From positions 15,301 through 42,376 of the forward strand of contig JBNGIS010020612.1 of assembly GCA_049999725.1 (NCBI GenBank): a stretch of 27,076 nt of DNA, in the 5' to 3' direction. Positions within the stretch are counted from its first letter, which is position 1, and each line of letters begins with the position of its first letter. A model generated the notes under the pieces. It saw only the letters and a program-made list of their open reading frames with translations, was not told the origin of the DNA and made no database searches. Shown here in pieces: positions 19,671 through 27,076 of this stretch. Source of the stretch: Haplomitrium mnioides. Its lineage: Eukaryota; Marchantiophyta; Haplomitriopsida; Calobryales. A program made the position numbers and the translations under genes.

Positions 19671-20990
19671 GAATTAGGGGAGCATCGAATCCATTTGGAA
19701 GCCAACGCGACCCCCATAAGCCAGCGACAATATCGAATGAATCCACGCTTCTCTCTGATGGTTAAGGAGTAGATGGATAAGCTCCTAGATGCAGGGTTCA
19801 TATACCCTGTTCTGAATAGCGAATGGGTGTCCTCTTTGGTGGTGGTGCCAAAAAAGGCAGGATTGGACGAGAAGCCAAAAATACGGGTCGGCCAGGATTT
19901 CCGCAAGCTGAATGTAGCCACAAAGAAGGACCACTACCCCCTACCCTTCACTAATGGTGTGCTGGACCTGGTGGCAGGCCAAGAGGTGTACAGTTTCATG
20001 GACGGGTACTCGGGTTACAATCAAGTGTGGATACGAGAAGAAGACCAATTGAAAACTACTTTTACGACATAGTGGAGAGTGTTTGGATTTTGGAGGATGC
20101 CGTTTGGTCTCCATAATGCACTTGGTACATTCCAGAGATTAATGATGAATATATTTCAAGATTACCTAAGAAAGCTCCTTGAGATCTTCATCAATGACTT
20201 CGTGGTGTATGGTAAGGTGAAAGATCATGAGGAGCATATATGTCTCGCATTTCAGTGTTGTAGGGAAACAGGGCTATGGCTGCACCTTGGAAAATGCTTC
20301 TTTGTAGTGAAGGAAGGGATCTTATTGGGGCATAGGGTCTCAAGCTAGGGAACGACGGTGGACCAAGAAAAAGTGGCATTGTGGATGGGTGTGGCATTTC
20401 CAACGTGTTTGGTGGAGGTGCAAGGATTCTTGGGTTGCGTGGGCTACTATCAGAGGTTCGTCTCTAAATTTTCCTTAGTAGCCTACCACCTAACCAAGAT
20501 GGTGAAGAAGGGCAGCAATTTTGAGCCAACCAAGCCAAGGAAATCTAGTTTTAACAAACTCAAAAGGCGATTGGCCAATGCCCCGATCCTAGCACCCCCA
20601 AACTGGTCTAAGGAATTCCGTGTGATGGTGGATCTTTCAGGTTTTTGTGTGGGAGCAGTGCTCAACGAACTGGATGAGGAAGGAAGGGACCACTTGATCT
20701 ACTTTGCCAGCAGACTCCTCTTAGTAGCGGAAAAGAATTACTCGCCCTCTGATCGTGAGGCGTTGGGAATAATCTACTTGCTGAAAAAATTCAGGCATTT
20801 TTTGTTGCACTACAAGATGGTGTTCCACACAGATCATGATGCCTTGAAGTACATGGTCAACAAGCCTGATCTGATCGGGAGAGTGGCGAGGTGGATGTTA
20901 TTGCTCCAAGAATTTGATTTTGAGGTACGCATCAAACCGGGGAAGAAACACGAGAATGCAGATTTCTTCTCGAGGATTGATGGGAGGCCG
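19671..20990 (+). pseudogene. pol: Gypsy reverse transcriptase and RNase H
   Basis: RT begins with ELGEHRIHLEANATPIS and continues KLLDAGFIYPV, VVVPKKAG, DFRKLN, DHYPLPF and FMDGYSGYNQ (first catalytic Asp). The metal-binding YxDD box is mutated: IFINDFVVYG, with Asn at codon 20193-20195 where the family has Asp. Then LGKCFF and LGHRVSS, and the connection QGFLGCVGYYQRFVSKFS. RNase H follows: VMVDLSGFCVGAVL, NYSPSDREALGIIYLLKKFR, VFHTDHDALKYM. Stops at 19770, 20070 and 20346 interrupt it. Frame +3 is otherwise continuous from 19671 through the end of integrase, with no frameshift over about 2.65 kb. Confidence 0.9.
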
Positions 20991-22319
20991 AGTGAGGAGG
21001 GAGTTGGGGACACCTTCCCTAATAAAGATCGATTCCAGATTAGAGAAGGGAGACTGACTGAATATGGAAATATCATTCAACTCCTCTTAATGACAAAGAT
21101 TCCACCAAGACACACGGTGGAACAAGCGGTTGTTTTTCTCAGAAAGGTGAGGACCTTCCTCATGATCAAGGGAATTCTGCACAGGCAAGGCATGGATGGG
21201 CAGATATGCAGGTGCCTAGAGAAAGACCAGTCCATAGTGGTGATGCAAACCATGCACGAGGAAGAGGCCGGTGGTCATTTTGCTGCACAAACCACCATAC
21301 GGAAAATTGTGGATACTAAGTATTGGTGGCCCACCCTGCATAGAGATGTCTACTTCTTTGTGAAGAGGTGTGATGCATGCCAATAGACTGGAAAATTGGC
21401 AACAGCCCGTCACCATCCCCTAGTGTTGATCATTCCCTTGGCTCCATTTGAAAAGTGAGGGATTGACTTCATTGGGCCCATCACTCTTTCCACAAGGCAA
21501 GGAAATAGGTATATTTTGCTTTCCACTGATTATGCCACCAAGTGGGTTGAGGCAAAGGCAACCAAGAAGGATGACGCACCGACATTGGCTCGATTCCTCT
21601 ACGAGTAGATTTTCACCAGATTTGGAGCGCCGCTAGAATCGATGAGTGACCATGGCACTCATTTCATTAATCAAGTCATTAATGAGCTCACAGAGAGGTA
21701 CCTTGTCAAGCACAGGAAAACCATAGCCTATCATCCTAAAGCCAATGGGTTAACAGAGAGGGCCAATGGCATTATAGGGAAAATTCTAAACAAGATGGTG
21801 GCTGCCAATAAGGTGAATTGGGATTTGAAGTTGCTGACTGCTACACATGCCTACAGCCTGGCCTACAAGACAACCATGGGACACTGCCCTTACTTCCTAG
21901 TTTTTGAGCAGCATTCGCTGGTCTTGGTAGAGTTTGAAGTTCCAACAGCTCGAGTGATAGTGGAGGAGAGAATAGTAGATGGTCCAAGCCAAATGGAAAG
22001 GGTACATCAGTTGGAGGCCTTGGCAAAAATCAGGAAAGCAGTGCAAGAGTGGTTAGAACATCAACAGTAGCTGACCAAGAAGCAACACGACAAGAAGCTA
22101 CGACCAATTGAACTCAAGGCTGGTGCTTTGGTGTTGCTCTACGACAACAGGTTCTTGCACTTTTCCAGGAAGCTGCATACCATGTGGATGGGACCGTACA
22201 TGGTGAGAGTGCTTCATGGAAATGGGTCGGTAGAGTTGAGCACATTAACGGGTGAACACATTCCCAATTGTGTTCATTACAATAGACTAAAGCGGTATTA
22301 CCACCAAGAGGACCAATGA
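20991..22319 (+). pseudogene. pol: Gypsy integrase
   Basis: Integrase inserts the DNA copy into the genome. The zinc-binding HHCC domain reads MHEEEAGGHF...VKRCDACQ. The catalytic core keeps all three acidic residues: Asp in GIDFIGPI, Asp in MSDHGTHF, Glu in TERANGIIG. STDYATKWVEAKATKKDD and MGHCPYFLVF are typical of the Tat/Athila side. The C-terminus ends VHYNRLKRYYHQEDQ then TGA at 22317-22319, without a chromodomain. In-frame stops: TAG 21384, TGA 21456 (Trp in the family), TAG 21606 and TAG 22068 (probable Gln codons). Confidence 0.9.
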
Positions 22320-22611
22320 AGGGGGCGCTGTTTGGTACAGCATAGGAGGCCTGTACATACGATTGCTGGAGTTGGGGGGTGTGTGTGTGTACCATTGTAC
22401 TGCAGGGGTTGTCTAGATTTTGGCTAAAAGATGGTTGGTGGGGTATGTTTGTTCTTGCGTTCATGTCGTGTGAGTGTTGCATTGTGTAGGGGCCATATCA
22501 ACTTAGGGGCAGCCAACAAAGAAGGTCAGAGCAGTGGTCATCAAGGGGCCCAACAAGGTTAGAGGGAGGAAGGGTGTTTGTGGGGTCGCTACACAATTAA
22601 AAAGGGAGTTA
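22320..22611 (+). other. Gypsy 3' internal untranslated region
   Basis: About 290 bp between the integrase stop and the 3' LTR. It has a short gtgtgtgtgt run near 22378 and ends with the polypurine tract. No ORF with recognisable content is present. Confidence 0.7.
22599..22608 (+). promoter_or_regulatory. Gypsy polypurine tract
   Basis: aaaaagggag lies three bases before the inferred 3' LTR start (22612), as expected for the primer of plus-strand DNA. This supports placing the LTR start at tgttagcc/tatcggcc and not at the later tgttttcg. Confidence 0.65.
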
Positions 22612-22956
22612 TATCGGCCAGGTGTTTTTGCATTTTTTCAATTTTTGGTGGTTAACAGGGTTTGACACAACTCTTTGAGCTCTGAGTTGATCAAGTAGGT
22701 GCATGAGGGTAGCAGAGAAGGCTCACTCATTTTAAGGAGTTTTTTGGAGTATGAGAAAGTAGACTGGTTTAGTTCCCTTGGAGGGCAGGCCCAGTTTGAC
22801 GTGAGGAAGGAGCGACTTCAGAAATGCCGCCAAGAAGGAATGGCGTGGAGAATTGGACTGGAAGCAATGCCATGTCCAACGACTATATGAAGATACTGCT
22901 TTCCACATGAAGTCCTTCGAGGTCTCCGCTATTGAAGTTGTTTGTTGTTGCGGGAC

Positions 22957-24526
22957 ATGGAAATGGATTCAAGCATGGCAAGAGAAGGTGACGAGCATCA
23001 AATTGTAACCCAACATCAACAACAGCATGCGTCCCCGTTACTACGACCCAGGCCAGCTCCAATCTATATAGTGGTGAATGCAACATTAGAGAAGAAGGAG
23101 GATGAGCCAGGTCCTCGATGCGGACATACTCTAACAGCTACAGCAGCCATGGGTGATGATGGATCTCTTGGTTTCATCGACCCTTGTCTCATTCTTTTCG
23201 GAGGAGCAACGACACTATAGGGGAATTCTATTGTTGTTGGACCACTAGCATCCGTTGGAGCGGGGATAAGGTTGGATGGGGCTACTGCGGACGTACTTTG
23301 CTTAGATATTCACTCCACTAAATAGATGAGATTAACACCATATGGTGATCCACCGTCTCCTCGTGCTACACATGTTGCAACTACAATTGTAGCTATGGTT
23401 GTGATTCAAGGGGGAATTTGTCTTGTTGGACTCTCTACAAATGATCTTTATATAGTACTTGATCTGACACAATTGAAACCCAGATGGCACAGAATAGTTG
23501 TGCAAGGACCAAGTTCTAGGCCTCACTATAGCCATGTGATGTCCTTGATTTGGCAACACTTTCTGTTGTCTATTAGTAGGAATGATGGTAAACATCCACT
23601 TGCTGATGTTTGGGCTTTGGATACTACTGCCAAACCTTATGAATGGAGAAAATTGGAACCAAAAGGGGATGGCCCACCACCTTGCATGCATGCAACAACT
23701 AGTACACGCTCAAATGGCCTGCTGCTTCTGTGTGGAGGAAGAGATGCAAGCAGTGTGCCACTAGCAAGTGCATATGGACTTGCAAAACATCGAGATGATG
23801 GGAGTGGGCAATGGCTCCTGGTGTGTCACCATCTCCAAGATACTAGCATGCAGCTGTTTTTGTCAATGCAAGACTCCATGTATTAGATGGAGCTTTAGGT
23901 GGGAGAAGAATGGTTGAGGATGGATCAAGTGTTGCAGTTTTAGATATGGCTGCTGGAGTTTGGTGTGATGGAAAATCGGTTGTTACTAGTCCTCGGACAA
24001 GAGAGTATAGTGCTGGTGCTGCAGGTGGTGAGGCATATGTTGAGCTTGCAAGGCATTTCCATCATGCAGCAGTAGATGTGGGTGATCTCATTTTCATGTA
24101 TGGTGGGCTGAGAGGGGTTGTATTGTTGAATGACCTTCTTGTAGTAGAGGATGTTTGAGTTTCAGATATTGCAACCTCTGTTGTAGATTATGTGCCATTA
24201 TTTGCACTTGCCAACAGTGTTGGAGGAATTTATGAGGTCTTACGTAGCTTTGTAGATGGGCAGCGAAAAGAAATTTTGCTTGAAGTTTCTATTTCAATGG
24301 GAAACCTTGCGGTAGCTCCTATTAACATGGATATGAACATGGATATAAGTACAGATAATACATTTGGGAATACACCTCGTGTGGGTAAGAGTGTTGAGCT
24401 ACTACTAGAGGCATCAACTACTAAAGCAAAAGCCATAAGTGTAGCATTAGCAGCATCCGTTGCTCAGAAGACTAGTGGACAAGTGGATAAGTTACACGTG
24501 GGTAGAGATTCATTGCCTGAAAGGGA
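22957..24526 (+). pseudogene. BSL-like: Captured BSL Kelch fragment, copy B (3' LTR)
   Basis: This is the 3' LTR counterpart of copy A. The ATG at 22957 opens the same MEMDSSMAREGDEH start. GPRCGHTLTATAAMGDDG, PLADVWALDTTAKPYEWRK and LLLLCGGRDASSVPLASA are readable. It ends in the linker after DKLHVGRDSLPE, where the 3.3-kb deletion joins it to distal LTR sequence, so no phosphatase residues remain. Breaks include TAG 23217-23219, TAG 23323-23325 (TGG in copy A), a small deletion near 23795 that changes frame, TAG 23884-23886 in the shifted frame, and TGA 24156-24158, which is shared with copy A. Copy B lacks copy A's stop at 4527 and its one-base loss near 4775, so those arose after insertion. 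It cannot make a functional Kelch protein. Confidence 0.85.
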
Positions 24527-24539
24527 GGATTTTTGCCAA

Positions 24540-25045
24540 AATTGCTAGAGGAGGGATACTTGGAGGGATTCTGTATGGAAGTCAGAGGTGTCCTTGGAGG
24601 AGCACTCGGAGGTATTTTGTGCAGAAGGTGGAGGTGAATTCAAAGGCCTTTTTTGTTTGGAGCTGGAGGTGCATACTCGGAGGTGCAAACCTCGAATGTG
24701 CATTTTGGAGATGCAGACCTTTGATGCGCATCTCGGAAGTGTATGCTCGGATGTGCGTATCGGAGGTGCATGTTTCGGGTGTGTGTCTCAAAGCTCGGAG
24801 GTAGGGTGATCGGAGGTGAGGCATTTTGCATTTTGGAGGTACATGCGGGACTCAAAGGTACAGTATATGGAGGTGAGCTTCGGAGCTCGGATGTACGTCT
24901 CGGAGGTTCAATTTTCGGACGTGCGTATCATTGGTGTAGGTTTCAGAGGTGCAGTACTCAGAAGTGCGTTGTTTGTTATTCAGAGGTTTTCGGGGGTGAG
25001 CATTCAAATTTCAGAGGCTCTTTGGAGGTGCGTTTGGGGTATTTG
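24540..25045 (+). repeat. ggaggtg-rich degenerate minisatellite, 3' LTR copy
   Basis: Counterpart of the 5' LTR block, with cggaggtgc, tggaggtac and cagaggt words in the same order. Here the unit is more often cggaggtg, where the other copy has tggaggtg, consistent with C-to-T decay in that copy. Confidence 0.6.
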
Positions 25046-26549
25046 AAAGTGTGGCGGATGATGCGGAGTGCGATTCAGCTTATTTCTAGAAAGTGTACCA
25101 CATGATTTTGGGGCTTGCTTTCACTACCATGAAGAATGCCATGAAGAAAAGACAATTGAACAAGGCCATGGTTCTTACAGCAAGGGAGAACAAAACAATA
25201 ACATGACAACTGAAATAATTAACTAAGTTTAGAAAGGGACAAATGAAATAAAAAACTAACTAAGACGAAAAAGAACAAAAAACCAAAAGCTACTTTATGA
25301 AGGCTGAAAATCAAAAGCCTCTAAACTTAGATGAGGAAAGGCGTTATGGCTAAGAACTTTGGGAGACTTTAAGTGGGGGCATAAACTAAAGTTAGCACTT
25401 AAAGTAGTTAGTGAGTTAAGGTGTTTTGGCCCAAAAAGCTAGCATGAAAATGAGTACTATTATTTTAGTTAGTTGCACCTCAAATTAAGGGTAAACTTAG
25501 TGGATGAGCCAGAGCCGAAGCGGGCATAAAGGGATTAAGGGTATGGGTCGTGGCGTGGCGGGAAATATAGGGACATGCTAGGCTCATTCTTGGGGATTCA
25601 CCACAAGAGAGCACTACGAGCGCAAGATAGAGGACGGGAGGAGGAGAGAAGGAAAGCCATCACATGAGGAGGATTGGAGGTGTCTTGGGCTGGGTTGCGG
25701 GACAAAAGGTGGGGTGGATTGCATTGCTCGGAGCTGGTGCTAGGGTACTAGAGGTGGGCATACGCAGTGGTCCGGCTTTTGGAGGTAATGCGACAATCAA
25801 AGGCCACCTTTTCAGGGAACTCAAGAGGTTGGGCTTATCTTCAAGTCACAATGTGTGGGAGGTACCAATAGTGTGTTTTCTTTTCCCGTCCTTGTAGAAA
25901 ATGGTTATGCTACCCCAAGCTACTCCATGACATAGGAGCAAGCTGTAGATTAATTTCAAGGTGAGTCCAAGTGCTTTGGGAGGTGCATTGAGTGTTGATG
26001 CCTTCTAAGTAGACACCGATTTGGAGTTTTTGTTGGATAGAGTGCGCTAGGGCGTTTCTGTCAGTGGGTTTGACGGGTGTCTGTGGGTTGGAGTGAAGGC
26101 CAGCAACTGAGAGGGCTGCCTTTTTATTGGTAAAAGTCAAACAATCAACTTCTTTTCTCTTAGAAAGTCAATCTATGGACTTCGAGTGGCCAAAGGGAAA
26201 TTTCCTGACTACGGGTGTGTGCATGTGAGTATGCTGTGGGTATGCTAGAGGCTTATTAGAATTGCTATGGGTATTTGTAGGCCAGCAGTTCTGAGGGTGA
26301 GGTTTTTAGACTTTATGAAATATTATTCAAGTGCTTTGATTTCATTGGAAGGACGAGTGTTGGCTGTGAGTGTGTGTGCTGTACTTTGTGTCATAAGTTG
26401 GTGTTGTAGTTATTCAAGAGTGGGTAAGAAAGAATTGGGGTCAATTCAGTGCGAAGTCCCTCTCATAAAAGGTCCTGAAACACAAATCAACCTTTAAGCT
26501 GGTGTAAATTAGTAGAAAAAGAGATACTTGATCGACCTTAGGGCTGACA

Positions 26550-26938
26550 ATCTGGAAGATTCAACACCATTCCTAATGCATTGTCATAAAGGCTGGATCA
26601 TCAAGTGAATACAATGGAGGTGAGCAACATTAACATCTTACATTTGGATGAGGCAACTAGTGGGAGTTATTGTCAAAAACTACAAGAAGATACTTTTTTT
26701 AGTCTTGTTCTGCACGATTGGCCGTCAAAGATAGTGAGTATCATTATTTTTCTATTTGAAATGGTATTCTTTATCAAGGCCATCAAATATATATTCTACA
26801 AGATGATACGCTTTGAATAGCTTGTTTACAAGAAGCACATTACATTCCCATCTCTGAGCATCTTGGAGCAGATAAAACTACAAAGTTGCTTTAGCGCACT
26901 TGGTGGTTTCCAAACTTGGCTTGAGATGTTTATGGATT
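26550..26938. other. Right interior remnant of the TIR element, no gene seen
   Basis: This ~390-bp stretch starts directly after the 3' LTR end (gggctgaca) and ends at the right TIR. The short + strand ORF at 26605-26820 has a hydrophobic stretch but no motif I recognise, and I do not call it a gene. Confidence 0.45.
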
Positions 26939-27076
26939 TAGCAGCCGCTACTTTGAACTAGGAACAAGCAACTCAAAAGAGGAACTTTTTTTCTTTAGGA
27001 AAAATTGTGATTTTTCATATCAAAAAACATAAAAAACGAGGTTAATTTTTAAAAACAAAAAGTACATGAGTTTTTT
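26939..27076 (-). repeat. Right terminal inverted repeat (TIR), cut by the window end
   Basis: The reverse complement starts aaaaaactcatgtacttttt and runs to caaagtagcggctgcta, matching the left TIR over its whole length. The window ends inside the A/T-rich outer edge, so neither the true terminus nor a target duplication can be read here. Confidence 0.75.

Larger units (their letters stand above)
3978..26549 (+). mobile_element. Giant Ty3/gypsy LTR retrotransposon carrying host BSL gene fragments in its LTRs
   Basis: The internal region 16447-22611 has the Ty3/gypsy order gag, protease, RT, RNase H, integrase, all on the + strand. It is flanked by long direct repeats, 3978-16446 and 22612-26549, that are collinear except for a nested copia element and a 3.3-kb difference. 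The repeat ends fit LTRs: tgttagcc at the start and ggctgaca at the end of the 3' copy form an imperfect inverted repeat with TG...CA. A polypurine tract lies just before the second repeat. The RT segment KKDHYPLPF followed by MDGYSGYNQ, and an integrase C-terminus without a chromodomain, point to the Tat/Athila side of the superfamily. No primer binding site is recognised after 16446. The element is dead: many stops and a mutated RT catalytic motif. An alternative reading is a segmental duplication flanking a gypsy core. Confidence 0.75.
22612..26549 (+). repeat. 3' LTR of the giant gypsy element, with a 3.3-kb deletion
   Basis: The 3938-bp repeat begins tatcggccaggtgtttttgc, where the first TG has become TA, and ends tagggctgaca. 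It is collinear with the 5' LTR but lacks the equivalent of 5886-9186, with the join inside ctgaaagggagg near 24518-24526. It also lacks copia: the undisturbed target gggaggtaccaatag is present at 25858-25872. That makes it an internal empty-site control for the copia insertion. Confidence 0.75.
3763..27076. mobile_element. Small non-autonomous TIR element split by the giant LTR retrotransposon
   Basis: The two TIRs enclose only about 80 bp (3898-3977) on the left and about 390 bp (26550-26938) on the right that are not part of the LTR element. That implies an original element of roughly 0.7-0.8 kb with long TIRs and no transposase, MITE-like or foldback-like. The family (for example Mutator-like) cannot be assigned without the termini and target duplication. 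The inner right part has one short ORF (26605-26820) with no recognisable motif. Confidence 0.55.

Noticed and set aside
26605-26820. 71-residue ORF in the right part of the TIR element
   Set aside because: Too short, no motif, and AT-rich; a transposase fragment cannot be supported.

Overview
The window looks like a stretch of transposon-rich nuclear DNA from a land plant with a large genome. The evidence is a Ty1/copia element with a plant-type initiator-tRNA(Met) primer site, a Ty3/gypsy element of the non-chromodomain Tat/Athila type, and fragments of a BSL (BRI1-SUPPRESSOR1-like) Kelch-phosphatase gene, a family found in land plants. A gymnosperm or other giant-genome plant is a guess. 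No intact host gene, tRNA, rRNA or CRISPR was found.

Layout. (1) 118-2162: a broken + strand gene for a DUF7869-type protein, crossed by a 100-N assembly gap. (2) 2163-3762: AT-rich non-coding DNA with a ~52-bp tandem repeat built on a CG-rich palindrome. (3) 3763-3897 and 26939-27076: a pair of ~136-bp terminal inverted repeats (TIRs), which make everything between them an insertion inside a small TIR element; the right TIR runs into the window edge. (4) 3978-26549: one very large Ty3/gypsy retrotransposon on the + strand. Its internal region (16447-22611) encodes gag, protease, RT, RNase H and integrase. It is flanked by direct repeats that I interpret as its LTRs, 3978-16446 and 22612-26549. 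(5) 10557-15749: a Ty1/copia element on the - strand inside the 5' gypsy LTR, with a perfect 5-bp target duplication (ggtac) and ~97-98% identical LTRs.

The most unusual point is that both gypsy LTRs carry an intronless, sense-oriented copy of a host BSL transcript: Kelch repeats, linker and, in the 5' copy, the start of the phosphatase domain up to its first metal motif. Without the copia insertion the 5' LTR would be ~7.27 kb. The 3' LTR is 3.94 kb, the difference being mainly a 3.3-kb deletion between short tgaaag repeats. A TGA stop shared by both BSL copies indicates the captured gene was already dead before this insertion.

History inferred from nesting and divergence: TIR element first, then the gypsy element (its LTRs differ by roughly 8% in a block compared by eye), then copia (LTRs differ by about 2.5%). 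All coding regions carry stops or frame breaks. Most of the stops fit C-to-T decay at CAG and CGA codons, as expected in heavily methylated plant transposons. All comparisons were made by eye; no alignment or database search was run.
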